Shown: positions 37,628 through 46,190 of the stretch, piece by piece
Layout of the letters: each line of letters opens with the position of its first letter
How positions within the stretch are numbered: position 1 is the first letter of the stretch
The notes under the pieces: generated by a model
Told to the model about the DNA's origin: nothing
The model's database searches: none
Seen by the model: only the letters and a program-made list of their open reading frames with translations
NCBI GenBank assembly: GCA_049315325.1
Contig: JBMOKJ010000006.1
Coordinates: 1 to 64,000 of the forward strand
Source: CAXXIC01 sp049315325
GTDB lineage: Bacteria > Bacteroidota > Bacteroidia > Bacteroidales > UBA7332
Direction: 5' to 3'
DNA length: 64,000 bases
Made by a program: the position numbers and the translations under genes

Positions 37628-37666
37628 CGTTCCGAAAAAAATGAGATTTACGAAAAGAATAAATAT

Positions 37667-38743
37667 ATGGAAAATAACTATTGTGTGATTATGGGTGGCG
37701 GAATCGGAAGCCGATTCTGGCCTTCTAGTCGTACCAATCTGCCTAAACAATTTCTCGATTTCTTTGGAACTGGGCGTTCTTTACTTCAAATGACGTTTGA
37801 TCGTTTTGCTAAAATTCTACCCAAAGAGAATATACTGATTGTTACAAATGAGAGCTATTTTAGACTCATTAAAGAGCAATTACCCGATATCTCAGATGCT
37901 CAAATTTTGCTCGAACCTGCGCGTAGAAACACCGCACCATGTGTTGCATGGGCATCATATCATATTCGTTCAAGAAACCCAAATGCCAATATCGTTGTAG
38001 CACCTTCCGATCACTTGATTATGAAGGAGGATGCATTTGAAGCAACTATTCGCGAAGGGCTTGATTATGTGAAAAACAACAAAACATTGCTCACTTTAGG
38101 AATAACACCTAGTCGTCCCGAAACAGGATACGGTTATATCCAGATTGGAGAGGGATTAACCCAAAATATCAATAAAGTAAAAACATTTACTGAGAAGCCG
38201 AATCTTGAACTTGCAAAAGTTTTCCTTGAAACTGGCGAGTTTTTCTGGAATTCGGGTATTTTTCTTTGGAATGTACAAACGATTATTTCAGAGTTTGAGT
38301 ATCAGTTGTCTGATATTGCTACGTTATTCGAAGAAGGAGCAACCAAATACAACACAAGCGAAGAGCAGTCTTTTATCGACGAATGTTTCCCTACTTGCCC
38401 AAATATTTCTATAGATTATGGGATTATGGAAAAGGCAAAGGAAGTATCGGTACTTTGTGCTGAATTTGGTTGGTCAGATTTAGGTACGTGGGGTTCGTTG
38501 TATGATATTTCACCGAAGGATGAACAGCAAAACGTGACATTGAAATGTGATTCGTTGATTTACGATTCTGAGTCTAATATTATTGTAATGCCACAGGGCA
38601 AACTTGCTGTAGTACAGGGGTTAAATGACTATATCATCGTTGAGTCGGACAATGTATTGTTGATTTGTCAAAAAGAGCAAGAGCAACGCATTCGTAATTT
38701 TGTGGCCGATGCGAAAATGAAAATGGGCGAAGACTTCGTTTAA
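37667..38743 (+). CDS. manC: Mannose-1-phosphate guanylyltransferase
   Basis: Makes GDP-mannose from mannose-1-phosphate and GTP for surface polysaccharide and glycan synthesis. The start ATG at 37667 is chosen because the protein then begins MENNYCVIMGGG, directly at the nucleotidyltransferase fold; no ATG lies upstream in frame and a candidate promoter sits at 37593-37627. Motifs: GGGIGSRFWPSSR signature, LLEPARRNTAPC, PSDHLI, FTEKP. The length of 358 residues fits the single-domain bacterial type without the C-terminal isomerase domain. It stands alone, not in a visible polysaccharide operon. Confidence 0.92.
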   Translation: MENNYCVIMGGGIGSRFWPSSRTNLPKQFLDFFGTGRSLLQMTFDRFAKILPKENILIVTNESYFRLIKEQLPDISDAQILLEPARRNTAPCVAWASYHIRSRNPNANIVVAPSDHLIMKEDAFEATIREGLDYVKNNKTLLTLGITPSRPETGYGYIQIGEGLTQNINKVKTFTEKPNLELAKVFLETGEFFWNSGIFLWNVQTIISEFEYQLSDIATLFEEGATKYNTSEEQSFIDECFPTCPNISIDYGIMEKAKEVSVLCAEFGWSDLGTWGSLYDISPKDEQQNVTLKCDSLIYDSESNIIVMPQGKLAVVQGLNDYIIVESDNVLLICQKEQEQRIRNFVADAKMKMGEDFV

Positions 38744-38873
38744 ACATTTCAAGAGATAAAAATTAAAGTTATTGGATTCTGTCAGTAACTATCCTTTAAA
38801 TAAATGCCAAAATGCACGTTGAGATAGAGATTCTGTTTTTACTCTTCCGTGCCTTTTGGTTTTTTGATTGTTA

Positions 38874-39575
38874 ATGCTGGTTTTATTAATAAGGTTATAT
38901 CGTTGGATTAGATTTCGCCACGGACACGGCGTTCACTCTCCATTTGCATTCGCTTTTATAAACGATGTGGTGGAAGAGAAATCGATATTTTACGCTTACA
39001 AGGAGATTGCCGATAAACTAATTCTAAGAAGACGGGTTGGTCAAAAATTTCCAAATCTTAATCTAAAAAACAATCTACTTTTTTATAGAATAAGTCAATT
39101 TTATGATGTGAAGAGAGTGGTTATAATTGGTTGCGAAACCGAATCTACCGTTCTCTACTTTCACCGATGTAGTAAAATTACGAATTGCATCTATTTTGAT
39201 GCAGACTCAAAGAAGATTGATTCAGTAATTTCTTTGTCTGAAGGTGAAAGAAATATTAAAGTAGTGGAAGTGCCCTTTGAAAATATAATAACATCTTTTC
39301 AGACAGAGATAGAAGCTGTAGGTGAACCTGAGATTATATATCTTCACCAGTCAATACCAATTGATATTAAACAAAAGGTATTGGATGCTTGTTCTAACTT
39401 TCGAAATGAGCAAACCATTGTTGTGCTTGATTCGATAACATCTTCAGTTCAAAAGAGTTTTTGGCTGTGCAGTATCAGAAGTAAAACAGTAAATGTCTCG
39501 TTTGATTTGGTGAAAATGGGAGTTTTGGTTTATAATTTAAAACTCCAAAAACAGAACTATAAATTATACTTTTAA
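38874..39575 (+). CDS. Conserved methyltransferase-like protein
   Basis: Conserved Bacteroidales protein of 233 residues; ATG 38874 is preferred since the two codons before it (TTG TTA) are not a likely start. It opens with a short hydrophobic stretch and the conserved RFRHGHGVHSPFAFAFI block. The middle part (VKRVVIIGCETESTVLYF, then an acidic IYFDADSKKID) resembles the first strands of a SAM-binding Rossmann fold, but the glycine-rich loop is imperfect, so activity is uncertain. The stop is 4 bp before the start of the adenosyltransferase gene, so they are co-transcribed. Confidence 0.6.
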   Translation: MLVLLIRLYRWIRFRHGHGVHSPFAFAFINDVVEEKSIFYAYKEIADKLILRRRVGQKFPNLNLKNNLLFYRISQFYDVKRVVIIGCETESTVLYFHRCSKITNCIYFDADSKKIDSVISLSEGERNIKVVEVPFENIITSFQTEIEAVGEPEIIYLHQSIPIDIKQKVLDACSNFRNEQTIVVLDSITSSVQKSFWLCSIRSKTVNVSFDLVKMGVLVYNLKLQKQNYKLYF

Positions 39576-39579
39576 ATAA

Positions 39580-40149
39580 ATGACAAATAAAAAGAGTAAA
39601 GTATATACTAAAACAGGCGATAATGGTTATACGTCTCTTGTAGGTGGCAAACGAGTTCTCAAGTCGGATATCCGATTAGATTCCTATGGTACAATTGATG
39701 AACTCAACTCATTCTTAGGACTATTGATTGATGAAGCAGGCGATTTCGAAGAGAAAGGCTTATTTATCGAAATTCAAAAAAAACTCTTTACCATTGGCTC
39801 TATACTGGCTACAGAAGACAGCCAGTTGGCTGAGAAATATGGCTGTGTAGTTGATATATCTGATGTAAAATTGCTCGAAGATGCAATCGATGAGATTGAT
39901 TCTAAATTGCCGAAAATGAAATATTTTGTTTTGCCCGGAGGAAGTAAAGTTGGTTCTTTGGCGCATGTTTGTCGAACGATTTGCCGTAGATCTGAGCGTC
40001 AGATTATAACATTAAGTCACGAATCAGAGGTTAGCGAAGAGTTATTGATATACATTAATCGCCTTTCAGATCTTTTCTTTGTTTTTGCTAGAAAAGCATC
40101 AATTTCAGAAAATAACGCTGAAATTTTCTGGCATACCCGAACTAATTAA
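39580..40149 (+). CDS. PduO-type ATP:cob(I)alamin adenosyltransferase
   Basis: Transfers the adenosyl group of ATP to cob(I)alamin to make coenzyme B12, needed for example by methylmalonyl-CoA mutase in propionate metabolism. The ATP-binding motif KTGDNGYTSLVGG is at residues 11-23, SYGTIDELNSFLG at about 37-49, and the C-terminal signature CRRSERQ near 133. The five-helix-bundle length of 189 residues is normal. It starts 4 bp after the methyltransferase-like gene. Confidence 0.93.
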   Translation: MTNKKSKVYTKTGDNGYTSLVGGKRVLKSDIRLDSYGTIDELNSFLGLLIDEAGDFEEKGLFIEIQKKLFTIGSILATEDSQLAEKYGCVVDISDVKLLEDAIDEIDSKLPKMKYFVLPGGSKVGSLAHVCRTICRRSERQIITLSHESEVSEELLIYINRLSDLFFVFARKASISENNAEIFWHTRTN

Positions 40150-40158
40150 AAAAAAAAT

Positions 40159-40166
40159 TATATTTG
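40159..40166 (+). promoter_or_regulatory. Candidate -7 element for the DUF2795 gene
   Basis: TATATTTG, a full TAnnTTTG match, 43 bp ahead of the ATG at 40210. No matching -33 box is visible. Confidence 0.4.
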
Positions 40167-40209
40167 CGAAAAATATAGCTTTTAGTAACCCAAATAAATA
40201 AGTAGAACT

Positions 40210-40431
40210 ATGTATTGGACCTTAGAATTGGCCTCAAAACTCGAGGATGCACCTTGGCCCGCAACTAAAGATGAATTAATTGACTTTGCAATGCGTTCGG
40301 GAGCGCCACTCGAAGTAATCGAAAATCTTCAGGAAATGGAAGATGAAGGCGAAATTTTCGAATGTATCGAAGATATTTGGCCCGACTATCCAAGTAAAGA
40401 AGATTTCTTCTTCAATGAAGAAGAATATTGA
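40210..40431 (+). CDS. DUF2795-family small protein
   Basis: Acidic 73-residue cytoplasmic protein, starting MYWTLELASKLEDAPWPATKDEL, which is the DUF2795 pattern found throughout Bacteroidota. The end is strongly acidic (DYPSKEDFFFNEEEY). Molecular role unknown. It has its own candidate promoter and is spaced 60 bp from the adenosyltransferase gene. Confidence 0.85.
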   Translation: MYWTLELASKLEDAPWPATKDELIDFAMRSGAPLEVIENLQEMEDEGEIFECIEDIWPDYPSKEDFFFNEEEY

Positions 40432-40481
40432 TTCTATGTCGTTTTTTATTACTTGGAATATTTTTCATCCATTTTCTTTCT

Positions 40482-40489
40482 TATATTTG
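40482..40489 (+). promoter_or_regulatory. Candidate -7 element for porP
   Basis: TATATTTG matches TAnnTTTG, 73 bp before the porP start. No clear -33 box. Confidence 0.4.
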
Positions 40490-40562
40490 GCAATTATTCG
40501 TTGAAAATGGCCTCACACTCGGTGTATAGACAATTTTTGATGAATTTTTCAGTTACAATAGA

Positions 40563-41534
40563 ATGAAATTATCCCAATTGTTCTGGATGAAAAAGGTTTT
40601 CTTAGCGATTTTATTTATAGTTACTGTAGATGTTACTGCCCAATTTGACGCTCAAATAAGTCAATATTGGACGACAAAGAGCTATTTCAATCCAGCTGCT
40701 GCAGGTAGTGATGGCAGAGCTAAAGCCTCTTTTTTAGACAGACAACAATGGGTAGGAATGCCTGGCGCACCTAAATCAGTTTGTATTGGATTGGATTTAC
40801 CAGTTACAATTTTTGGAAAATCTCAAGGAGTTGGGATAACCGGTTTTAGTGATAATATTGGATTATTTAATAATGAATCCTTGACGCTAGATTACGCATT
40901 TAGGTTTAACAAGTTGGGAGGAACTTTCGCTATTGGAGCTAAATTTGGTTTTTTAAGTATGGGATTTGATGGGTCTTCTTCATTTTGGGGAGATTTTAAG
41001 TCAGGTGTTTATAGTAAAGATGATCCCGCTGTACCTACCACAATTGTACAGGCAAATGCAATGGATTTAGGCTTTGGCGCGTATTATTCAAAAGATAAGT
41101 TTTATACTGGAATCTCTGTTTCACACGCATTAAATCCGACACTTGATTTAGACGCAAAAAGTACTATTTTTGTTGGGAAAATTGCCTATTGGACTGCTGG
41201 TTATGAAATGCCTATTGAAGGCTCTAATATTGCTATTTTACCTTCATTCCTTTATAAAACAGATTTCTTTGTATCGCAACTTGATTTGACATTGCGTGGC
41301 GAACTAGATAAGAAGTTTTGGGGAGGAATTAGTTATCGATGGAATAATGCAGTTGTACTAATGTTTGGAGCTCGTGTTAATGATATTTCAATAGGCTATT
41401 CCTATGATATTTCGACTTCCAAATTGTTTAGTGTAACTTCAGGAAGTCACGAGGTATTTGTAAATTATTCGTTTGACTTTGTCTTACAAGGAAAAAATCA
41501 AAGGAAAATAAGCAAAAGCGTTAGATATTTATAA
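40563..41534 (+). CDS. porP: PorP/SprF-family type IX secretion outer-membrane protein
   Basis: Outer-membrane beta-barrel of the type IX secretion system, thought to link secreted adhesins or the secretion ring to the outer membrane. Signal peptide about 1-27 (ending DVTAQ; ATG 40587 at residue 9 is an alternative start). The mature N-terminus FDAQISQYWTTKSYFNPAAAG is the family hallmark, followed by RQQWVGMPGAP and repeated amphipathic strands. It stands at the head of the gldK-gldN gene order, as in Porphyromonas gingivalis, but with one extra gene in between. Confidence 0.93.
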   Translation: MKLSQLFWMKKVFLAILFIVTVDVTAQFDAQISQYWTTKSYFNPAAAGSDGRAKASFLDRQQWVGMPGAPKSVCIGLDLPVTIFGKSQGVGITGFSDNIGLFNNESLTLDYAFRFNKLGGTFAIGAKFGFLSMGFDGSSSFWGDFKSGVYSKDDPAVPTTIVQANAMDLGFGAYYSKDKFYTGISVSHALNPTLDLDAKSTIFVGKIAYWTAGYEMPIEGSNIAILPSFLYKTDFFVSQLDLTLRGELDKKFWGGISYRWNNAVVLMFGARVNDISIGYSYDISTSKLFSVTSGSHEVFVNYSFDFVLQGKNQRKISKSVRYL

Positions 41535-41551
41535 TAATTTGTGTATTTTAT

Positions 41552-41584
41552 TTTGAATTATTTTACATAAACTTCGTAAGTTTG
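41552..41584 (+). promoter_or_regulatory. Promoter ahead of the barrel-gldKLMN genes
   Basis: TTTG (41552-41555), a 21-bp gap and TAAGTTTG (41577-41584) form a good Bacteroidota promoter 44 bp before the next ATG. It suggests that the motor and ring genes can be transcribed separately from porP. Confidence 0.6.
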
Positions 41585-41628
41585 TACCCAAATTCTTTTC
41601 ACAAAGGATATGTTGCTAAATTTTAAAG

Positions 41629-42294
41629 ATGAAAAAGAAGCGACTCGCTATAGGAATTCTATTGTTTGCATATCTTGTTGTTGATTTGAAAGCTGACCCA
41701 GGAGAAAGTTCTGTCAGTCAGTTTAGACGGAGAAACTACTACATCGATATGTATAGTGGGGGTTGGCGTGGGAATTTTTCTTTTGGAGGGGAAATGTATT
41801 TTGGGGAGGATGATTTATTGATGATTTCACCCAAGAGAATTGCACCAGCGTTTTCAATTTCTGCAGCTAAGGATTTGTCAGGACTATTTTCTGGCAGACT
41901 TAAGTTGACTTTGAATGGGCACAAAAATTTTTATTTTCCAAAGGATATCATTCCGTTTTACTCCGCAGGCGCGTCGGGGGATGTGATGATTAATGCATTA
42001 AAAATTATTTTACCTTTTTCAGATGATTTTTTTCCGAAACTTTGGATTTATGTAGGTGGAGGAACTGAATATAGTTTTGAAAAAGCGTTACATCAGAAAT
42101 ATGAAGTAAAAAGTACTTTTTTACCATCATTTAATGCGGGCTCTGTTGCAGAGATTCACCTCCAAGATAAAATGGATGTGAGTATTGAAGTAAGAGGTAC
42201 AATTGTAAATGAGAAATTAGATGGTCAAGCTAGATTTAGTCCATGGGAGGGATATTTAAATGTCTTGTTCGGGCTAACGTATAGTTTTTATTAA
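41629..42294 (+). CDS. Outer-membrane beta-barrel protein of unknown role in the type IX cluster
   Basis: Small (221 residues) exported protein, signal peptide about 1-22 (ending LKADP). The body alternates aromatic and small residues in strand-like segments (FSFGGEMYFGEDDLL, LWIYVGGGTEYSFEKAL) and ends in FGLTYSFY with a terminal aromatic residue, the usual outer-membrane barrel signal, so an eight- to ten-stranded barrel is likely. No family name is recognised. It is inserted between porP and gldK, with its own promoter upstream and only 4 bp before gldK, so a role in assembling or gating the secretion complex is plausible but unproven. Confidence 0.75.
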   Translation: MKKKRLAIGILLFAYLVVDLKADPGESSVSQFRRRNYYIDMYSGGWRGNFSFGGEMYFGEDDLLMISPKRIAPAFSISAAKDLSGLFSGRLKLTLNGHKNFYFPKDIIPFYSAGASGDVMINALKIILPFSDDFFPKLWIYVGGGTEYSFEKALHQKYEVKSTFLPSFNAGSVAEIHLQDKMDVSIEVRGTIVNEKLDGQARFSPWEGYLNVLFGLTYSFY

Positions 42295-42298
42295 TTGA

Positions 42299-43690
42299 AT
42301 GAAAATAAACAAAACAGATATGATGAAAAGATTTCTGCCAATAATTTTAACTGCAATAACAATTAGTTCATGCAATACAGGGCAAAATGGACAGTTGCCT
42401 AATGTCACAAATACCTTATATAAAGAAGCTGTTCCGAGAGGGATGGTTGCGGTTGAGCGTGGTGCATTTCGTATGGGAACTCCTAACGACACAATTTGGG
42501 GCTCAGTCAATGATTCAATGACTGTATCTATTGAGTCTTTTTGGATGGACGAAACCGAGGTTACGAACTATATGTACAAGTTTTTTGTGAATTGGGTAAA
42601 AGACTCAGTAATGAGAGAAAGACTTGCTGAAGTAGATCCAACCTTCAAGCCTGCAGATAAAATTACTGGAGATTCAGCATTAAATTGGAGTAAACCTCTT
42701 CCTTTCAGATCTAAAGACCCAAATATTCAGGCTGTATTTAAACAGTTTTATATGATTGACCCAATGCAAGGTAAGAGAATTGTTAATTCAAGTATATTGA
42801 ATTATCAATATGATTGGATTGACCTTGAAAAAGCGAATAACAGAAAATATTCTTTGAATAAGACGATCCTAAATACCGATGTTAAGCAAGATGCTGATGC
42901 TGATGTCTTTATGGCTTTGGACTCTGCCTATGTCAACTCTAAAGGACGAATAGTAAATGTTCAGATTAAACGTCCAGTTCGCAGTTATAAAGATTACTAC
43001 ACTCATTCGATTGTGAATGTTTACCCAGATACAAGTTGTTGGAAAGCAGATTTCGTGGCAGAAAAAAATGACATTTATGTTTCACACTACTTCTCAAGCC
43101 CAGCTTATCAAAATTATCCAGTTGTAGGGGTTTCATGGGAACAAGCAAATGCATTTTGTCAATGGCGAACAAAAACTGTAAGACTTAGTAGTAAAATGGA
43201 AACAGCTCCATTTAGACTTCCAACTGAAGCAGAGTGGGAATATGCTGCAAAAGGAGGAAGAAAAGGGACAGTTAATAAGAAATACCCATGGATTGGCAAT
43301 GAAATTACAGATAAAAGGGGTTGTTATTATGCGAATTTCAAACCCAAAAAAGGAGATTTTACAAATGATGGTTATTTAATTACATCTCCTGTAGGTTCGT
43401 TTCTGCCAAATGAATTGGGCTTATACGACATAGTTGGAAATGTGGCTGAGTGGACTTCGACGGCTTATTTCCCCTCTGGTAATAAAATCATGTCAACTAT
43501 GAACCCAAGTACAGAGTTTAATGCATTGGTTAATACTCCTTATCAATTGAAGAAAAAGGTGATTCGTGGAGGTTCATTCAAAGATGTTTATAATTTTGTA
43601 AATGTCGATCTTCGTGAATGGAAATACCAAAACGAAAAGGTTGCATTTGTCGGGTTTAGATGTGTAAGAAATATTCCAGGAGAGCAATAA
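42299..43690 (+). CDS. gldK: GldK/PorK, type IX secretion ring lipoprotein
   Basis: Outer-membrane lipoprotein that forms the periplasmic ring of the type IX system with GldN. Lipobox TISSC puts the lipidated Cys at residue 25; a start at residue 8 or 9 is also possible. The rest is a formylglycine-generating-enzyme-like domain: GMVAVERGAFRMG, MDETEVTNYMY, GVSWEQANAFCQWR, LPTEAEWEYAAKGG, and IVGNVAEWTS with a final GFRCVR. The fold is used structurally here, not for sulfatase activation. The start is 4 bp after the barrel gene. Confidence 0.95.
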   Translation: MKINKTDMMKRFLPIILTAITISSCNTGQNGQLPNVTNTLYKEAVPRGMVAVERGAFRMGTPNDTIWGSVNDSMTVSIESFWMDETEVTNYMYKFFVNWVKDSVMRERLAEVDPTFKPADKITGDSALNWSKPLPFRSKDPNIQAVFKQFYMIDPMQGKRIVNSSILNYQYDWIDLEKANNRKYSLNKTILNTDVKQDADADVFMALDSAYVNSKGRIVNVQIKRPVRSYKDYYTHSIVNVYPDTSCWKADFVAEKNDIYVSHYFSSPAYQNYPVVGVSWEQANAFCQWRTKTVRLSSKMETAPFRLPTEAEWEYAAKGGRKGTVNKKYPWIGNEITDKRGCYYANFKPKKGDFTNDGYLITSPVGSFLPNELGLYDIVGNVAEWTSTAYFPSGNKIMSTMNPSTEFNALVNTPYQLKKKVIRGGSFKDVYNFVNVDLREWKYQNEKVAFVGFRCVRNIPGEQ

Positions 43691-43725
43691 AATTTTATAG
43701 AAATTAGAATAAAAATATTAGAAAA

Positions 43726-44586
43726 ATGAAAGCAAAACAAACATTCAGAGAAAAATTGAACATATTTCTTGCAAGTCAAAAAGGCAAGACAGTTATGAAC
43801 TATTGTTATAGTCTCGGTGCCGCGGTTGTAATTCTAGGGGCAATGTTCAAAATTCTCCACCTTAGAGGTGGTAGCCAAATGTTGTCAGTAGGTATGATCA
43901 CAGAGGTTTTTGTGTTTATTGTGTTTGCATTTGAAACACAGCATGAAGATACAAAGTGGGAATCCGTATTTCCCGTACTAAAAACTGGTAATGATGAAGA
44001 CAATTATTTAAAAACAATTGCTGAGAAAGGGCCAAAGCATGGTCATGTAGCTGGTGCGCCTGAGATTCCAGCATCAGTTGCTAAGAAATTAGAAGAGAGC
44101 ATAAATAAACTTGATCAGGCGGCAACTCAGTTATCAAAAATGGCAGACATGACAGATGCCACGCAAAGCTATCTTTCTAAAATGTCAAACGTGGGCGAGA
44201 ATTTTGAGAAGTTCGGTAATTCAACAGCTCAATTGGCTAAAATATCAGACTCTATGGCAGATGCATATGGAGATATGAAACATAACTCTGACTCAGTCAA
44301 AGTAAGTTATGAAAAATACTCTAAACAGATGTCATCGTTAACTGATAATATTACAGGATTGAGCGCGATTTATCACGAACAAATGACTGCAATTAATACT
44401 CAAATTGAATCAATCTCTAAACTACATAATGAACTTACTCGTATGGCAAGTATGTATGAAGGTTCTGTGGATAATGCTAGTAAATTTAAAGGTGAAGCTG
44501 AAAAAATGGCAGAACAATTATCATCTCTCAACTCAATTTATGAGCGAATGATTAAAGCCATGACAGCTAATTATGCAAGTAAATAA
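43726..44586 (+). CDS. gldL: GldL/PorL, type IX motor stator subunit
   Basis: Inner-membrane protein that with GldM forms the proton-driven motor. Two membrane helices (about 26-45 and 51-69) hold the conserved Glu60 in helix 2, which corresponds to the functionally important glutamate of Flavobacterium GldL. The long cytoplasmic tail (residues 71-286) is heptad-rich coiled coil (LEESINKLDQAATQLSKMAD and related segments). It follows gldK by 35 bp and precedes gldM by 31 bp. Confidence 0.95.
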   Translation: MKAKQTFREKLNIFLASQKGKTVMNYCYSLGAAVVILGAMFKILHLRGGSQMLSVGMITEVFVFIVFAFETQHEDTKWESVFPVLKTGNDEDNYLKTIAEKGPKHGHVAGAPEIPASVAKKLEESINKLDQAATQLSKMADMTDATQSYLSKMSNVGENFEKFGNSTAQLAKISDSMADAYGDMKHNSDSVKVSYEKYSKQMSSLTDNITGLSAIYHEQMTAINTQIESISKLHNELTRMASMYEGSVDNASKFKGEAEKMAEQLSSLNSIYERMIKAMTANYASK

Positions 44587-44617
44587 TTTTTCAAGAAACT
44601 TCCAGAATAAATAAATT

Positions 44618-46159
44618 ATGGCAGGAGCAAAACAGACACCACGTCAGAAGATGATTAATTTGATGTATCTTGTACTGATGGCGATGTTAGCACTTAATGT
44701 ATCTTCAGATGTCCTTAATGGATTCGTGATGGTCGAGAACAGTATCAAAGCTACAACAAGCGTAAAATTTGATCAAAACAACGGTTTGATTGGCGAATTA
44801 AGATCATACAAAGAAAAGAATCCAGAAAAAGCAGGGACAGCTTATAATGAAGCTCTTTCGGTAAAGGCTAGTACTGATTCTCTATATGATTATATACAAT
44901 CTCTAAAAGTTAAGATTGCAAAACAAGCAGACGGTGAAGAAGGTGATGTTAATAATCTTAAAGGTATGGATAATTTGGATGCTTCTTCTATTGTTATGTT
45001 AGCGCCAATAAAAAGCCAAGCTGCAAAATTAAAAGAGTGGATTGAAATCTATAGAGCAAAAGTTTTAAAAATGGTTCTTGATTCTTCTAAACGAGATTTG
45101 ATAAGAAAAGCGCTTACAACCGAACCCTCTAAAAGAGCTTTAGCAGAGTCAAAAGACTGGGGAACTTCATATTTTGAAAATATGCCAGCTATTGCAGCAA
45201 ATACCATATTGAGCAAAATTCAGAATGATGTAAAAAATGCTGAGAGCGAAGTGCTTAATGTCCTTATAAAGAGTATCGATGTAGGTGATTTTAGAGTGAA
45301 TAACATTAAAGCCTATGTTGTTCCAACATCTACTAACATAATAGTTGGAGGGAAATACAGTGCACAAATTGTTTTGTCAGCTCAAGATTCTACCAAAAGA
45401 CCAACTTTTGTTGTGAATGGAGCTGCATTGGCTCAAAATAAAAATGGGTTTTATGAAACAGTTTGTGGAAAAATTGGAGACTTTACTATAAATGGTGTAG
45501 CTCAGTTGCCTCGTAGTGATGGTTCTTCAACGCCATTTCCATTCACCAATAAATATAGCGTCGTAGCACCAATGGCTACTGTTTCAGCGACTAAGATGAA
45601 TATTCTTTATGCTGGTTGGACAAATCCTATAAGTATATCTGTGCCAGGAGTACCACTGGCCTCCTTGTCTGCAACTATGTCAAATGGTTCATTGACTAGA
45701 AAGGGCGATGAATGGATTGCGATACCAGGAGCTTCTGCTATTGGAGGAACTGTTACAGTTACTGTTAAAGCGAAAGTTGGCGAACGAGAAATCTCTATTC
45801 CAACGACATTTAGAGTTCGAAAAACACCAGCACCGTCTGCATCAATTGTCCTCCAATCTGGAAATAAATTCAGAGGAGGAAAAGTGTCTAAATTCGATGT
45901 TTCGCGATCGTCGGGTCTGATTGCCGAACTAGAAGATTTGGATATCCCATTCACTGTTATTAGCTTTGACTTATCATATTACGGATCACTGGGGGATGTA
46001 AAAACGATTCCTTCGAAAAGCAATAAGTTGAATGAAACACAAATTAATGTTATTGAAAGATTGCAAAGAAATCAAATGGCGGTACTTTCTAATATTGTTG
46101 TAAAAGGCCCGACCGGAGTGCAAACTGTTAATGATATATCAATAATATCAACTAATTAG
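44618..46159 (+). CDS. gldM: GldM/PorM, type IX motor rotor subunit
   Basis: Single-pass inner-membrane protein whose dimer transmits motor torque across the periplasm to the GldK/GldN ring. The N-terminus MAGAKQTPRQKMINLMYLV, with a membrane helix at about 13-32, is near-invariant in the family. The large periplasmic part (513 residues in total) begins helical and then becomes a series of beta domains with the VVPTSTNIIVGGKYSAQIVL segment. Normal family length. Confidence 0.95.
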   Translation: MAGAKQTPRQKMINLMYLVLMAMLALNVSSDVLNGFVMVENSIKATTSVKFDQNNGLIGELRSYKEKNPEKAGTAYNEALSVKASTDSLYDYIQSLKVKIAKQADGEEGDVNNLKGMDNLDASSIVMLAPIKSQAAKLKEWIEIYRAKVLKMVLDSSKRDLIRKALTTEPSKRALAESKDWGTSYFENMPAIAANTILSKIQNDVKNAESEVLNVLIKSIDVGDFRVNNIKAYVVPTSTNIIVGGKYSAQIVLSAQDSTKRPTFVVNGAALAQNKNGFYETVCGKIGDFTINGVAQLPRSDGSSTPFPFTNKYSVVAPMATVSATKMNILYAGWTNPISISVPGVPLASLSATMSNGSLTRKGDEWIAIPGASAIGGTVTVTVKAKVGEREISIPTTFRVRKTPAPSASIVLQSGNKFRGGKVSKFDVSRSSGLIAELEDLDIPFTVISFDLSYYGSLGDVKTIPSKSNKLNETQINVIERLQRNQMAVLSNIVVKGPTGVQTVNDISIISTN

Positions 46160-46190
46160 AAGAATAAAAATAATTTATATCTATCAAGAA

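Noticed and set aside
37613..37666. Longer N-terminus for mannose-1-phosphate guanylyltransferase beginning at TTG 37613
   Set aside because: The extension overlaps the candidate promoter and adds residues before the conserved fold start; ATG 37667 is better.
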